DNA of 64,000 nt from Streptomyces seoulensis (GCF_004328625.1 NZ_CP032229.1:4464001-4528000), one strand, 5' to 3'. Shown: positions 25,911-35,702, numbered from the stretch's first letter. The notes: generated by a model not told the origin, from the letters alone. Translations and numbers: made by a program.

Positions 25911-28112
25911 ATGGATCTCGTGCCCGCACTGCGAGAACCCCTGAAGAAGGTGCTCGGTCCCGCCACCGCGAAGGTGATGGCCGAGAACCTCGGCCTGCAC
26001 ACCGTCGGCGACCTCCTGCACCACTACCCCCGCCGGTACGAGGAGCGCGGCCAGCTCACCCACCTCGCCGACCTGCCCATGGACGAGCACGTCACCGTGG
26101 TCGCCCAGGTCGCCGACGCCCGGCTGCACAGCTTCGCCTCCTCGCGCGCCCCGCGCGGCAAGGGCCAGCGGCTGGAGGTCACCATCACCGACGGCAGCGG
26201 CCGACTCCAACTGGTCTTCTTCGGCAACGGCGTGCACAAGCCGCACAAGGAACTGCTGCCCGGCACCCGCGCGATGTTCTCCGGCAAGGTCTCCGTCTTC
26301 AACCGCCGCCTCCAACTCGCGCACCCCGCCTACGAATTGCTGGACAAGGACGCCGAGGACGGCGACGAGGCCGTGGAGAGCTGGGCCGGCTCCCTCATCC
26401 CGATCTACCCCGCCACCGCCAAGCTGGAGTCCTGGAAGATCGGCAAGGCGGTGCAGACCGTGCTGCCCAGCGTCCAGGAGGCCGTCGACCCGCTCCCCGG
26501 CTCGCTGCGCGAGGGACGCGGCCTGGTCGAGCTGCCCGAGGCCCTGATCAAGATCCACCGCCCCGCCACCAAGGCCGACATCGCCGACGCCCGCGCCCGC
26601 CTCAAGTGGGACGAGGCGTTCGTCCTGCAGGTCGCCCTCGCCCGCCGCCGCTACGCCGACACCCAGCTCCCCGCCGTCCCGCGCCGCCCCCTCGCCGACG
26701 GCCTCCTCACCGCCTTCGACGCCCGCCTCCCCTTCACCCTCACCGAAGGCCAGCAACGCGTCACCGCCGAGATCTTCGCCGACCTCGCCACCTCACACCC
26801 GATGCACCGGCTGCTCCAGGGAGAGGTGGGGTCGGGCAAGACGATGGTGGCGCTGCGGGCCATGCTCGCCGTCGTCGACGCCGGGGGGCAGGCGGCGATG
26901 CTCGCGCCGACCGAGGTGCTCGCCCAGCAGCATCACCGGTCCGTCACCGAGATGATGGGGGAGCTGGCCGAGGGGGGCATGCTGGGCGGGTCGGAGCACG
27001 GGACCAAGGTGGTGCTGCTGACCGGGTCGATGGGCGCGGCCGCGCGCAGGCAGGCGCTCCTGGACATCGTCACCGGTGAGGCGGGGATCGTCATCGGCAC
27101 CCATGCCCTCATCGAGGACAAGGTCCAGTTCCACGACCTCGGCCTGGTCGTCGTGGACGAACAGCACCGCTTCGGCGTCGAGCAGCGCGACGCCCTGCGC
27201 GGCAAGGGCAAGCAGCCCCCGCACCTGCTCGTCATGACGGCCACCCCGATCCCGCGCACGGTCGCGATGACGGTCTTCGGCGACCTGGAGACCTCGGTCC
27301 TGGACCAGCTCCCGGCCGGCCGCTCCCCGATCGCCACCCATGTCGTCCCGGCCGCCGACAAGCCCCACTTCCTCGCCCGCGCCTGGGAACGCGTCCGCGA
27401 GGAGGTGGAGAACGGCCACCAGGCGTACGTCGTCTGCCCCCGCATCGGCGACGAGGACGAGAGCGCCGCCGAGAAGAAGGCCACCGAGGGCGACAAACGG
27501 CCCCCGCTCGCCGTCCTCGACATCGCCGACCAGCTCGCCCGGGGCCCGCTGAAGGGCCTCAAGGTCGAGGTGCTGCACGGCAGGATGCACCCCGACGACA
27601 AGGACGCCGTGATGCGCCGCTTCGCCGCCGGGGAGACGGACGTCCTGGTCGCCACCACGGTCATCGAGGTCGGCGTCAACGTCCCCAACGCCACCGCGAT
27701 GGTCATCATGGACGCCGACCGCTTCGGCGTCTCCCAGCTCCACCAGCTGCGCGGCCGCGTCGGCCGTGGCTCCGCCCCCGGCCTCTGCCTGCTGGTCAGC
27801 GAGATGCCCGAGGCCAGCCCCGCCCGCCAGCGCCTGAACGCCGTCGCCTCCACCCTCGACGGCTTCGAACTCTCCCGCATCGACCTCGAACAACGCCGCG
27901 AGGGCGACGTCCTCGGCCAGGCCCAGTCCGGCGCCCGCACCAGCCTCCGCGTCCTGGAGGTCATCGAGGACGAGGAAATCATCGCGGAGGCAAGAGAAGA
28001 AGCGACGGCGGTGGTAGCGGCGGACCCGGAGCTGGCCCAGCTCCCGGGCCTACGCACAGCCCTGGAAGCCCTCTTGGACGAGGAGAGAGAGCAGTACCTG
28101 GAAAAGGGCTGA
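25911..28112 (+). CDS. recG: ATP-dependent DNA helicase RecG
   Basis: This branch-migration helicase of about 733 aa rescues stalled replication forks. The N-terminal wedge (OB-fold) domain occupies roughly residues 1-270. Then come superfamily 2 helicase motifs: EGQQRV, Walker [29 protein letters not shown], and the C-terminal [19 protein letters not shown] and [12 protein letters not shown] 25911 (MDLVPAL) matches the usual Streptomyces start; ATG 25890, seven codons upstream, is the alternative, and neither has a clear ribosome site. It is divergent from the HSP90-TPR operon. Confidence 0.97.
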   Translation: MDLVPALREPLKKVLGPATAKVMAENLGLHTVGDLLHHYPRRYEERGQLTHLADLPMDEHVTVVAQVADARLHSFASSRAPRGKGQRLEVTITDGSGRLQLVFFGNGVHKPHKELLPGTRAMFSGKVSVFNRRLQLAHPAYELLDKDAEDGDEAVESWAGSLIPIYPATAKLESWKIGKAVQTVLPSVQEAVDPLPGSLREGRGLVELPEALIKIHRPATKADIADARARLKWDEAFVLQVALARRRYADTQLPAVPRRPLADGLLTAFDARLPFTLTEGQQRVTAEIFADLATSHPMHRLLQGEVGSGKTMVALRAMLAVVDAGGQAAMLAPTEVLAQQHHRSVTEMMGELAEGGMLGGSEHGTKVVLLTGSMGAAARRQALLDIVTGEAGIVIGTHALIEDKVQFHDLGLVVVDEQHRFGVEQRDALRGKGKQPPHLLVMTATPIPRTVAMTVFGDLETSVLDQLPAGRSPIATHVVPAADKPHFLARAWERVREEVENGHQAYVVCPRIGDEDESAAEKKATEGDKRPPLAVLDIADQLARGPLKGLKVEVLHGRMHPDDKDAVMRRFAAGETDVLVATTVIEVGVNVPNATAMVIMDADRFGVSQLHQLRGRVGRGSAPGLCLLVSEMPEASPARQRLNAVASTLDGFELSRIDLEQRREGDVLGQAQSGARTSLRVLEVIEDEEIIAEAREEATAVVAADPELAQLPGLRTALEALLDEEREQYLEKG

Positions 28113-28116
28113 GGTG

Positions 28117-28200
28117 TGTGCCTTCAGGGGCGCGGGGCTGTGTCCATATGCGGCTCCGCCGCGTGGGCGCGACCAGCCCCAACGGACCCGCACCCGCCAA
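28117..28200. repeat. Streptomyces-type dispersed palindromic intergenic repeat
   Basis: The sequence after recG starts with CAGGGGCGCGGGGCTG, holds an inner hairpin GCGGC-tcc-GCCGC, and closes with CAGCCCC. It resembles an intergenic motif I remember seeing many times in Streptomyces genomes, often just after stop codons. The outer GGGGCTG/CAGCCCC pairing allows a branched hairpin that could terminate recG transcription. Copy number cannot be judged from this window. Confidence 0.5.
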
Positions 28201-28267
28201 CGCACCACAAGACCCCCCACCACCTGCGAAAATAAAAGAACGCCCCCGCAGAAGAAGGACCCCTCAC

Positions 28268-28855
28268 ATGACCCGCGTGATCGCCGGCACAGCAGGCGGA
28301 CGGCGCCTCTCCGTGCCACCCGGCACAGGAACCCGGCCCACATCCGACCGCGCACGCGAAGCCCTCTTCTCCACCTGGCAGTCCCTCCTCGGCGCCCCCC
28401 TCAACGGCGAACGAGTCCTCGACCTCTACGCCGGCTCAGGCGCCGTCGGCCTGGAGGCACTGAGCCGCGGCGCCGCCCACGCCCTCCTCGTGGAGGCCGA
28501 CGCCCGCGCCGCGCGAACCGTCCGCGACAACGTCCGCACCCTCGGCCTCCCCGGCGCCGAAGTGCGGGCGGGCAAAGCGGAACAAGTCATCCGTACCGCA
28601 CCCCCCGCCACCCCCTACGACCTGGCCTTCCTCGACCCCCCGTACGCCGTCTCCGACGACGATCTCCGCGAGATCCTCCTCACACTCCGCTCCGGGGGCT
28701 GGCTGACCGAAGAAGCCCTCGTCACCGTGGAGCGCAGCACCCGAGGGGGCGAATTCCACTGGCCGGAGGGGTTCGAGCCGATCCGGTCCCGTCGTTACGG
28801 CGAGGGAACGTTTTGGTACGGTCGCGCCGCCTCACCGTGCGAAGACGCACGATGA
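28268..28855 (+). CDS. rsmD: 16S rRNA (guanine(966)-N2)-methyltransferase
   Basis: This 195-aa SAM-dependent methyltransferase modifies G966 of 16S rRNA during 30S assembly. The N-terminus [19 protein letters not shown] is typical. Motif I is [18 protein letters not shown]. The catalytic DPPY is in [13 protein letters not shown]. It lies between recG and coaD, the widespread rsmD-coaD arrangement. The ATG at 28268 is internal to a longer open frame whose upstream part looks non-coding. Confidence 0.94.
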   Translation: MTRVIAGTAGGRRLSVPPGTGTRPTSDRAREALFSTWQSLLGAPLNGERVLDLYAGSGAVGLEALSRGAAHALLVEADARAARTVRDNVRTLGLPGAEVRAGKAEQVIRTAPPATPYDLAFLDPPYAVSDDDLREILLTLRSGGWLTEEALVTVERSTRGGEFHWPEGFEPIRSRRYGEGTFWYGRAASPCEDAR

Positions 28856-28881
28856 CCGGACCCGAGAGCGAGGGATCTCCC

Positions 28882-29361
28882 GTGCGCCGCGCCGTCTGTC
28901 CCGGATCGTTCGACCCGATCACCAACGGACATCTCGACATCATCGCCCGCGCCTCCCGCCTGTACGACGAGGTGTTCGTCGCGGTGATGATCAACACCTC
29001 CAAGAAGGGCCTGTTCGACGTGGACGAGCGGATCGGCCTGATCCGCGAGGTCACCGCCGAGTACGCCAACGTCCGCGTCGAGGCCCACCACGGCCTCCTC
29101 GTCGACTTCTGCAAGGACCGCGACATCCCCGCCATCGTCAAGGGCCTGCGCGCGGTGAGCGACTTCGACTACGAGCTGCAGATGGCCCAGATGAACAACG
29201 GCCTCACCGGCGTCGAGACGCTGTTCGTGCCCACCAACCCCACCTACAGCTTCCTCTCCTCCTCCCTGGTCAAGGAGGTCGCGGCCTGGGGCGGCGACGT
29301 CTCCCACCTGGTGCCCCCGCAGGTGCTCGCGGCGCTCGGCGACCGGCTCCGCAAGGACTGA
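28882..29361 (+). CDS. coaD: Phosphopantetheine adenylyltransferase
   Basis: This 159-aa nucleotidyltransferase catalyses the penultimate step of coenzyme A synthesis. The HxGH-type signature is in [17 protein letters not shown]. The [19 protein letters not shown] block and the [11 protein letters not shown] motif near the C-terminus are typical. GTG 28882 gives the normal family length and has GAGGGA upstream; an ATG at 28852 overlapping the rsmD stop would add ten residues. Confidence 0.96.
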   Translation: MRRAVCPGSFDPITNGHLDIIARASRLYDEVFVAVMINTSKKGLFDVDERIGLIREVTAEYANVRVEAHHGLLVDFCKDRDIPAIVKGLRAVSDFDYELQMAQMNNGLTGVETLFVPTNPTYSFLSSSLVKEVAAWGGDVSHLVPPQVLAALGDRLRKD

Positions 29362-29467
29362 CGTCCCGGGGAGGCGACCGGGCGAGGTGACAACCCGTCA
29401 CCCGGTGTCGGGCGGCCGCCCCATGGCCGTACAGTCGTCCCGTCCGTCTCCAACACAGCAGTAGAGA

Positions 29468-30589
29468 GTGGCGAGCCAGGTGGACGTCCAGAACAAGCTC
29501 GACGAGATCGTCTCGGCGGTCTCCGGTGCCCGGTCCATGCCGATGTCGGCCTCCTGCGTGGTCAACCGCGCGGAACTGCTCGCGCTGCTGGAAGAGGTCC
29601 GCCAGGCGCTGCCCGGCTCCCTCGAACAGGCCCAGGAGCTGATCGGGGGCCGCGAGCAGATGGTCGAGCAGGCCCGCCAGGAGGCCGAGCGGATCATCGA
29701 GACCGCGCACGCCGAGCGCGGCAGCCTGATCGCCGGCACCGAGGTCGCCCGCCACTCCCAGGCCGAGGCCGACCGCATCCTGGCCGAGGCCCGCGCCGAG
29801 GCCGAGCAGGTCCGCGCGGACGCCGACGACTACGTCGACTCCAAGCTCGCCAACTTCGAGGTCGTCCTCACCAAGACCCTCGGCTCGGTCGGCCGCGGCC
29901 GCGAGAAGCTGCTCGGCACCGGCCCCGGCCTGGACGAGCACGGCTACGAGGACGAGGACGCCCCCGAGCGCAGCCAGGACCCGGAGACCCTGCGCCACGA
30001 CGCGGACGCCTACGTCGACGTCAAGCTCGGCGCCTTCGAGGCGGTGCTCGCCAAGACGCTGGAGGCCGTCCACCGCGGCCGGCAGAAGCTGCACGGCCGG
30101 ATCGCCACCGACGACCTCGGCGCCCTCGCGGACGACACCACGACCTTCCAGCACTCCAGCGACGCCGACTACCTGGCCGACCTCGCCGCCCTCGCCGACA
30201 CCCCGCCCACCCCGGCCCAGCGCACCCCGGCCCCGGCCCCGGCCCCGGAACCCTTCCAGGAACCGGCGTACGAGCAGCAGGAGGCGTACGGCTACCAGCA
30301 GCCCGACGCCTACCCGGCGGCCTACCCCGCGCAGCCCGGCTACGCCCCGCAGGAGGCGTACGGCTACCAGCAGGACCCGTACGCGGCCCCCAACGGCTAC
30401 GCCCCGCAGGCAGAGGGCGCCTTCCACGGCTACGACGCCCAGCAGGCGCTGTACGACCCGAACCAGCAGCAGGGGCAGCAGCAGGGCCAGGCTCAGCAGG
30501 ACTACGCCCTGGACGAGACCAGCCTCTTCGACACGGGCATGATCAGCGCGGAGCAGCTCCGCGCGTACGAACAGGGCCGCGGGCTGTAG
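29468..30589 (+). CDS. Coiled-coil protein resembling DivIVA or ATP synthase b subunit
   Basis: This 373-aa cytoplasmic protein has a long Ala/Glu/Gln/Arg-rich coiled coil (about residues 55-130). Two related YVDSKL...LAKTL / YVDVKL...LAKTL segments follow, and then a low-complexity Gln/Tyr/Pro tail with EAYGYQQ repeats. The coiled-coil part resembles DivIVA-domain or F0F1 subunit b-like proteins. Function is unknown; its place between coaD and the DUF177/rpmF genes is conserved in Streptomyces by memory. GTG 29468 is used; GTG 29480 is equally possible. Confidence 0.8.
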   Translation: MASQVDVQNKLDEIVSAVSGARSMPMSASCVVNRAELLALLEEVRQALPGSLEQAQELIGGREQMVEQARQEAERIIETAHAERGSLIAGTEVARHSQAEADRILAEARAEAEQVRADADDYVDSKLANFEVVLTKTLGSVGRGREKLLGTGPGLDEHGYEDEDAPERSQDPETLRHDADAYVDVKLGAFEAVLAKTLEAVHRGRQKLHGRIATDDLGALADDTTTFQHSSDADYLADLAALADTPPTPAQRTPAPAPAPEPFQEPAYEQQEAYGYQQPDAYPAAYPAQPGYAPQEAYGYQQDPYAAPNGYAPQAEGAFHGYDAQQALYDPNQQQGQQQGQAQQDYALDETSLFDTGMISAEQLRAYEQGRGL

Positions 30590-30721
30590 TCGCGCGGGAC
30601 CCGATTGGGCCCTGAGCGAAAGGTCCAGTATCCTGGCTGTTCGGTCGCGTGTATCCCCGCGATCAGCGCTGCCCGGAACACCGTCGGGCCGCGTCCCTCC
30701 TAACTCGGACCGAAAGCAGGA

Positions 30722-31375
30722 ATGGCTTCCAACGCACGTCTCGACCACCGCAACCCTCTCGTGATCGACACCCACGAGCTGGGCCGGCGGCCTGGTGCGA
30801 TGCAGCGCCTGACCCGTGAGGTCGACGCCCCCCGGGACCTCGGTATCGAGGGCGTCGTCGGAGTGCCGGAAGGCGCCCCGCTCGAGCTGGACCTCCGTCT
30901 GGAGTCGGTCATGGAAGGGGTGCTTGTCACAGGCACCGCCCGTGCATCGGCGAAGGGGGAGTGCGTAAGGTGTCTGGAGCCGGTCGGGCTGGAGCTCGAA
31001 GCGGACTTCCAGGAAATGTTCTCGTACCCTGACGCCGACGACCGTGGCCGCGTGATCGCGGAACCGGGCGACGACGCCGAGGACGACGAGGACAGGCAGT
31101 ACATCGAGGACGGCTTGATCGACCTCGAACCTCTGCTGCGGGATGCGGTGGTGCTCGCACTGCCGATGCAGCCGGTGTGCCAGGACGACTGTCAGGGCCT
31201 GTGTTCCGCGTGCGGAGCACGGCTCACGGACGACCCGGACCACCATCACGACGCCGTCGACATTCGTTGGGCGGCATTGCAGGGACTCGCCGACACCATG
31301 TCGGACGGCGAGAAGGACGAGATGAGCGGCGACGTGCCTCGATCAGCACGTGCCGACGAGAAGCAGGAGAAGTAG
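30722..31375 (+). CDS. DUF177 (YceD-family) protein
   Basis: This 217-aa YceD-like protein lies immediately upstream of rpmF, as in most bacteria. In plants and bacteria the family is linked to 23S rRNA accumulation. Visible features are the CVRCLEPV motif and a C-terminal cysteine cluster ([13 protein letters not shown]) that could bind zinc. An acidic insert [11 protein letters not shown] separates them. The ATG at 30722 is used. Only two bases separate its stop from the rpmF start. Confidence 0.92.
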   Translation: MASNARLDHRNPLVIDTHELGRRPGAMQRLTREVDAPRDLGIEGVVGVPEGAPLELDLRLESVMEGVLVTGTARASAKGECVRCLEPVGLELEADFQEMFSYPDADDRGRVIAEPGDDAEDDEDRQYIEDGLIDLEPLLRDAVVLALPMQPVCQDDCQGLCSACGARLTDDPDHHHDAVDIRWAALQGLADTMSDGEKDEMSGDVPRSARADEKQEK

Positions 31376-31377
31376 CC

Positions 31378-31551
31378 GTGGCTGTTCCGAAGCGGAAGAT
31401 GTCGCGCAGCAACACGCGCCACCGCCGGTCGCAGTGGAAGGCTGCGGTCCCCACCCTGGTTGCGTGCGAGCGCTGCCACGAGCCCAAGCAGCAGCACATC
31501 GCGTGCCCGTCTTGCGGCACCTACAACAAGCGCCAGGTCCTCGAGGTCTGA
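31378..31551 (+). CDS. rpmF: 50S ribosomal protein L32
   Basis: This 57-aa L32 protein has the usual start [20 protein letters not shown]. It also carries the four-cysteine zinc site CERCHEPK...CPSCG. The GTG start is at 31378. It is co-transcribed with the DUF177 gene and rnc. Confidence 0.97.
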   Translation: MAVPKRKMSRSNTRHRRSQWKAAVPTLVACERCHEPKQQHIACPSCGTYNKRQVLEV

Positions 31552-31570
31552 GCGGCCGGTGAGAGGCACT

Positions 31571-32407
31571 GTGTCCACTGCCAAGAAGGTGGAAGACGCC
31601 GAAGCCAACGCTTCCCGCCGACGCGGGAACGGCAAGGCGGAGAACATGGCCTCGTCCCACACGCTTCTGGAAGGGCGGCTCGGCTATCACGTCGAGTCCG
31701 CCCTTCTGGTGCGTGCGCTGACCCACCGTTCCTACGCGTACGAGAACGGCGGTCTGCCGACGAACGAGCGGCTGGAGTTCCTCGGGGACTCCGTGCTCGG
31801 TCTCGTCGTCACGGACACGCTGTACCGCATCCACCCCGACCTGCCCGAAGGCCAGCTGGCCAAGTTGCGGGCCGCGGTGGTCAACTCGCGTGCGCTGGCG
31901 GAGGTCGGCCGTGGCCTCGACCTGGGTTCCTTCATCCGGCTCGGCCGTGGTGAAGAGGGCACGGGCGGCCGGGACAAGGCGTCCATCCTCGCCGACACCC
32001 TGGAAGCGGTGATCGGCGCGGTCTATCTCGATCAGGGCCTCGACGCGGCGTCCGAGCTGGTCCACCGGCTCTTCGACCCGCTGATCGAGAAGTCCTCGAA
32101 CCTCGGAGCCGGCCTGGACTGGAAGACCAGTCTCCAGGAGCTCACCGCGATGGAGGGGCTCGGCGTGCCCGAGTACCTGGTCACGGAGACCGGTCCCGAC
32201 CACGAGAAGACCTTCACTGCTGCTGCCCGCGTCGGGGGCGTCTCGTACGGCACCGGCACCGGCCGCAGCAAGAAGGAGGCGGAGCAACAGGCCGCCGAGT
32301 CCGCCTGGCGGGCCATCAAGGCCGCCGCGGACGAGCGCGCCAAGACGGCGAAGGCCGTCGAGGCCGAGGCCGCCCCGGACGACGCACCGTCGTCCGCCAC
32401 CGCCTGA
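31571..32407 (+). CDS. rnc: Ribonuclease III
   Basis: This 278-aa double-strand-specific endoribonuclease is AbsB in S. coelicolor, where it is needed for antibiotic production. The catalytic domain includes the signature [16 protein letters not shown] near residue 70 and [13 protein letters not shown]. The C-terminal dsRNA-binding domain has [21 protein letters not shown] short acidic/Ala-rich N-terminal extension precedes the domain. The GTG at 31571 lies 19 bases after rpmF. A strong terminator follows. Confidence 0.97.
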   Translation: MSTAKKVEDAEANASRRRGNGKAENMASSHTLLEGRLGYHVESALLVRALTHRSYAYENGGLPTNERLEFLGDSVLGLVVTDTLYRIHPDLPEGQLAKLRAAVVNSRALAEVGRGLDLGSFIRLGRGEEGTGGRDKASILADTLEAVIGAVYLDQGLDAASELVHRLFDPLIEKSSNLGAGLDWKTSLQELTAMEGLGVPEYLVTETGPDHEKTFTAAARVGGVSYGTGTGRSKKEAEQQAAESAWRAIKAAADERAKTAKAVEAEAAPDDAPSSATA

Positions 32408-32419
32408 CCGAGCACATCC

Positions 32420-32466
32420 CGAGCGCCCGTCCCCGTCCGTCGGGGGCGGGCGCTCGGTTCTTTCCC
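32420..32466 (+). terminator. Intrinsic terminator after rnc
   Basis: A 16-bp stem, CGAGCGCCCGTCCCCG / CGGGGGCGGGCGCTCG with one G-T pair, is followed by GTTCTTTCCC. It lies 12 bases after the rnc stop. Confidence 0.8.
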
Positions 32467-32491
32467 AACGGTTTTCCACAGGGGGTTTTGG

Positions 32492-33352
32492 ATGCCCGAG
32501 TTGCCCGAGGTCGAGGTCGTCCGGCGGGGTCTTGAGCGGTGGGTCGGCGGGCGTACCGTCGCCGAGGCCGAGGTGCTGCATCCGCGTGCGGTGCGGCGGC
32601 ATCTCGCGGGGGCCGACGACTTCGCGCACCGGCTGAAGGGGCACCGGTTCGGGACGCCCAGCCGGCGCGGCAAGTACCTGTGGCTGCCGCTCGCCGACAC
32701 CGGGCAGTCCGTCCTCGCCCACCTCGGGATGAGCGGCCAGCTGCTGGTGCAGCCGCACGCGGCGCCGGACGAGAAGCATCTGCGGGTACGGGTCCGGTTC
32801 GCCGACGAGCTGGGCACCGAGCTGCGTTTCGTGGACCAGCGCACCTTCGGCGGGCTCTCGCTGCACGACAACACCCCCGAGGGCCTGCCGGACGTGATCG
32901 CGCACATCGCCCGCGACCCGCTGGACCCGGTCTTCGACGACGAGGTGTTCCACCAGGCCCTGCGGCGCAAGCGCACCACGATCAAGCGGGCCCTGCTGGA
33001 CCAGTCCCTGATCAGCGGCGTCGGCAACATCTACGCGGACGAGGCGCTCTGGCGCTCCCGCCTGCACTACGAGCGCCCCACGGCCACCTTCACCCGCCCG
33101 GTCACCGCCGAACTCCTCGGCCACGTACGGGACGTGATGAACGCGGCCCTGGACGTCGGCGGCACCAGCTTCGACAGCCTGTACGTCAACGTCAACGGCG
33201 AGTCCGGCTACTTCGACCGCTCCCTGGACGCCTACGGCCGCGAGGGCCTGCCCTGCCGCCGCTGCGGTACGCCGATGCTGCGGCGCCCGTGGATGAACCG
33301 GTCCAGCTACTTCTGCCCGAAGTGTCAGCGGGCGCCGCGCGTCTCGTCGTAG
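32492..33352 (+). CDS. mutM: Formamidopyrimidine-DNA glycosylase
   Basis: This 286-aa bifunctional glycosylase/AP lyase removes 8-oxoguanine. The catalytic N-terminus is [14 protein letters not shown]; Pro2 becomes the nucleophile after Met removal. The Lys of the [11 protein letters not shown] loop, the [12 protein letters not shown] helix-two-turn-helix, and the C-terminal zinc finger (CRRCG...CPKCQ) are all present. The ATG start is at 32492. Its 3' end overlaps the convergent HxlR gene by 28 bases. Confidence 0.97.
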   Translation: MPELPEVEVVRRGLERWVGGRTVAEAEVLHPRAVRRHLAGADDFAHRLKGHRFGTPSRRGKYLWLPLADTGQSVLAHLGMSGQLLVQPHAAPDEKHLRVRVRFADELGTELRFVDQRTFGGLSLHDNTPEGLPDVIAHIARDPLDPVFDDEVFHQALRRKRTTIKRALLDQSLISGVGNIYADEALWRSRLHYERPTATFTRPVTAELLGHVRDVMNAALDVGGTSFDSLYVNVNGESGYFDRSLDAYGREGLPCRRCGTPMLRRPWMNRSSYFCPKCQRAPRVSS

Positions 33353-33726
33353 CGGGCGCGGGCGGCGAGGACCTCGTCCATGGCGCCCTCCACGCAGTCG
33401 ATGAGGGCGAGCAGGCGCTCGGCGACCCGGCGGCCGAGGTCGGTGAGCTGGTAGTCCACGCGGGGCGGGTTGACCGGCTGCGCCTCCCGGTGCACCAGCC
33501 CGTCCCGCTCCAGCGCCTGGAGTGTCTGGGACAGCATCTTCTCGCTCACCCCGTCCACCCGCCGCCGCAACTCGTTGAACCGCAACGACCCCTCGTACAA
33601 CGCCCCCAACGCGAGCCCACCCCACCGCCCGGTGACATGTTCCAACGTCCCCCGCGACGGACACGCCCTGGCGAACACGTCGAAACCACACTCCGCGCCC
33701 GGCTGCCCCTGAATACTCCCGCTCAT
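33325..33726 (-). CDS. HxlR-family winged-helix regulator
   Basis: This 133-aa MarR-like HxlR regulator has the conserved [16 protein letters not shown] start and [21 protein letters not shown] recognition region. [12 protein letters not shown] and [14 protein letters not shown] follow. A Cys near residue 26 sits at the N-terminal position where many HxlR proteins sense redox or electrophiles. The target is unknown; a cluster of GGTTA/TAACC half-sites lies directly upstream, so it probably regulates itself. It converges on, and overlaps, mutM. Confidence 0.88.
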   Translation of the reverse strand: MSGSIQGQPGAECGFDVFARACPSRGTLEHVTGRWGGLALGALYEGSLRFNELRRRVDGVSEKMLSQTLQALERDGLVHREAQPVNPPRVDYQLTDLGRRVAERLLALIDCVEGAMDEVLAARARYDETRGAR

Positions 33727-33750
33727 GCGGCAAGGGTAGGCGAGCGGGAC

Positions 33751-33784
33751 GCTAACCGCCAGGTTGCACTAACCTCTGGTTAGC
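33751..33784. promoter_or_regulatory. Candidate HxlR operator with GGTTA half-sites
   Basis: GCTAACC at 33751-33757 and GGTTAGC at 33778-33784 form an outer inverted repeat. GGTT-gcact-AACC at 33762-33774 forms an inner one, and AACC-tct-GGTT at 33771-33781 a third. The site starts 25 bases upstream of the HxlR gene start. Confidence 0.5.
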
Positions 33785-33873
33785 GTTGGGTCCCCGCTAT
33801 GAGAGATGCGGCAGACTGGCTCGACGAAGAGGACGGACGTACGCGATGTCGCGTTCGCCGGAGACCGTTGCCG

Positions 33874-34188
33874 TCAGCCGTTGGTGCGGAGATCACGCTC
33901 TCGAAGCATCCAGAAGGCCAAGAGCGCCACGGTGAATATCAGCACGAAGTTGACTGCGTCCACGATCATGGCGACGGAGTATGGCGCGTGCAGCAGGTGC
34001 GGCACCTTGGCGCCGATCGACTCCACGCCCATGAGCAGGGGGAGCCAGGCCGCGAAGAAGCGCCTGCTCCGGTCGGGACTTGCCCCCTTTCGGACCTTGG
34101 TCCGCTCCCACCACCAGCCGCCGAGACTCATGAGGACCAGCGCACACCCCAGCGCCAATACGGACCAGTCCATAAAGCCGAGCATCAC
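33874..34188 (-). CDS. Small integral membrane protein
   Basis: This 104-aa protein has a first membrane segment near residues 8-27 (SVLALGCALVLMSLGGWWW). A basic cytoplasmic loop follows, then a short hydrophobic stretch (FFAAWLPLLMG). A final segment (VAMIVDAVNFVLIFTVALLAF) precedes the basic tail RERDLRTNG. GC content is a little lower than in its neighbours. The start is GTG 34188 or ATG 34185, directly after the CAP-domain gene stop, so the two are likely co-translated. Function is unknown. Confidence 0.7.
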   Translation of the reverse strand: MMLGFMDWSVLALGCALVLMSLGGWWWERTKVRKGASPDRSRRFFAAWLPLLMGVESIGAKVPHLLHAPYSVAMIVDAVNFVLIFTVALLAFWMLRERDLRTNG

Positions 34189-34189
34189 A

Positions 34190-35227
34190 TCAGTAGCCGA
34201 AGTCCTGGGTCCACCAAGGGCCGCCCGTGGCCATGTGGACTCCTACGCCGAGGGTTTTGAAGTCGCAGTTGAGGATGTTGGCGCGGTGGCCGGGGCTGTT
34301 CATCCAGGCTTCCATGACGGCGGCGGCGTCGGACTGGCCGCGGGCTATGTTCTCGCCGCCGAGGCCCGTTATGCCGGCCTTCGCGGCGCGGTCCCAGGGG
34401 GTGGCGCCGTCGGGGTCGGTGTGGTCGAAGAAGTCGCGGGCGGCCATGTCGCCGCTGAACGCCTCGGCCAGCCCGGTGAGGGCCGAGTTGGCCGCGACCG
34501 GGGTACAGCCGACCTTCGCCCGCTCGACGTTGACCAGTCGCAGCACCTCCGCCTCGGCCGCCGCCTGCGCGGACACGGTGACCGGAGCGGAGGCCTGGGG
34601 GGCCTTCGGCTCGGGGGCCGGGGCCTTGGTCTGGGACTCGCTCGGCTCCGGGTCGGGCTTGGGGTCGGCGGCCGGCTTGGAGGGGGCCGGTTTGGCGGGC
34701 GCCGGGGCCTGGGAGGTGGGGGCCGACGCCGGGGCGGACGGGGCCGGGGACGCCGGGGCGGTGCGCTGCCCGCCGCCCGTGGCGGGGGAGCCGGGGGTGC
34801 TCGGGGTGTCCGCGCTGCCGGAGGCACCGCCCTGCTCGCTGGCCGCGTTGCCCGGGGCGCCCACCGCCTGCACGGTCTCGCCAGGGCCGCTGCTGGTGCC
34901 GCCGAGCCGGTAGTTCTGCAGACCGGGCACCGCACCGGTGGCGACCGCCGCCGTGCCGAGGGCGACGGCGGCGGAGACACCCAGCAGGCCCGTACGCACC
35001 GGGGTCGCGGCCTTCTTGGCGCGCCGGTGGCCGCGCTGCTTCGAGCCGGCCGTCGCGGCGAAGTCGGCCTCCAGGGCGCGGCGCTCGTCGTCGGTGGCGT
35101 ACAGATAGTCCGTGCTGCGGGCTGCGGTCGCCGCGTACGCCTGCGGCCGCTGGTACGACGCGGTGCCCCTGGGTTCGTACGACTCCGGCTCCGTGATCGT
35201 GGTGCCGGATCGTCGATGGCGTCCCAT
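34190..35227 (-). CDS. CAP/SCP-domain protein with membrane anchor
   Basis: This protein of about 345 aa has a basic cytoplasmic N-terminus and a single membrane segment near residues 78-100 (GLLGVSAAVALGTAAVATGA). A Pro/Ala/Ser/Lys-rich extracellular linker of about 110 residues follows. The C-terminal CAP (SCP/PR1) domain shows RLVNVERAKVGC, DFFDHTDPDG, GENIARG and NSPGHRANILNCDFKTLGVG. CAP domains in bacteria are extracellular and of varied function, and some act on cell-wall material. ATG 35227 is preferred; ATG 35239, four codons upstream, is possible. A perfect 22-bp palindrome lies 70 bases upstream. Confidence 0.87.
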   Translation of the reverse strand: MGRHRRSGTTITEPESYEPRGTASYQRPQAYAATAARSTDYLYATDDERRALEADFAATAGSKQRGHRRAKKAATPVRTGLLGVSAAVALGTAAVATGAVPGLQNYRLGGTSSGPGETVQAVGAPGNAASEQGGASGSADTPSTPGSPATGGGQRTAPASPAPSAPASAPTSQAPAPAKPAPSKPAADPKPDPEPSESQTKAPAPEPKAPQASAPVTVSAQAAAEAEVLRLVNVERAKVGCTPVAANSALTGLAEAFSGDMAARDFFDHTDPDGATPWDRAAKAGITGLGGENIARGQSDAAAVMEAWMNSPGHRANILNCDFKTLGVGVHMATGGPWWTQDFGY

Positions 35228-35296
35228 GCCCTGCCCCATTCCTCGTTCTCGCGGTCGGCCGACGCCGGGTTGCGGCGGTTTCCCCCCGGCCGATCC

Positions 35297-35318
35297 AACT
35301 CACTCGATCGAGTGAGTT
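35297..35318. promoter_or_regulatory. Perfect 22-bp operator-like palindrome
   Basis: The half-site AACTCACTCGA is followed directly by its reverse complement, with no mismatch. It lies in the divergent region between the CAP gene (70 bases away) and acyP (89 bases away). Its size and perfect symmetry are typical of dimeric or tetrameric TetR-type repressor sites. No TetR gene is present in the window. Confidence 0.6.
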
Positions 35319-35406
35319 TTAGATGAGAGTCATTGGACCGGGACGGTACCGCATGCCACTGGGGCAGGGTGTGCCTCGCGGGACATCCGGCGGTTAGGTT
35401 GCAGCC

Positions 35407-35688
35407 ATGAGTGAGGAAGTACGGCTGGTGGCCTGGGTACGCGGACGGGTCCAGGGAGTGGGTTTCCGCTGGTTCACGCGTGCCAGGGCGCTGGAGATCG
35501 GCGGGCTGAGTGGTTTTGCTCTCAATCTGGCCGATGGACGGGTCCAAGTGGTCGCCGAGGGTCCCCGCGAGGGCTGCGAGGGGCTGCTCGACTGGCTCCA
35601 GGGTGACGACACGCCCGGACGTGTCGACGGCGTCACCGAGATCTGGGACACACCCCGGGGCGGATACGACAGCTTCGCCATCCGCTGA
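35407..35688 (+). CDS. acyP: Acylphosphatase
   Basis: This 93-aa enzyme hydrolyses carboxyl-phosphate bonds such as those of acetyl phosphate and carbamoyl phosphate. The catalytic Arg is in [11 protein letters not shown] and the catalytic Asn in [17 protein letters not shown]. Length is normal. The ATG start is at 35407, and a hairpin terminator follows. Confidence 0.95.
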   Translation: MSEEVRLVAWVRGRVQGVGFRWFTRARALEIGGLSGFALNLADGRVQVVAEGPREGCEGLLDWLQGDDTPGRVDGVTEIWDTPRGGYDSFAIR

Positions 35689-35702
35689 CCCGGCACCCGC
35701 GA

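Noticed and set aside
28114-28267. N-terminal extension of rsmD
   Set aside because: The upstream codons lie in the dispersed repeat and a Pro-rich tract, and ATG 28268 gives the normal RsmD start.
29468-30589. True DivIVA (cell-pole) protein
   Set aside because: The N-terminal membrane-binding DivIVA motif is not present; only coiled-coil similarity is seen, so the call was left general.
33806-35326. 506-codon plus-strand open frame opposite the CAP-domain gene
   Set aside because: The minus strand encodes a clear membrane anchor and CAP domain; this frame has only Gly/Arg-rich sequence.
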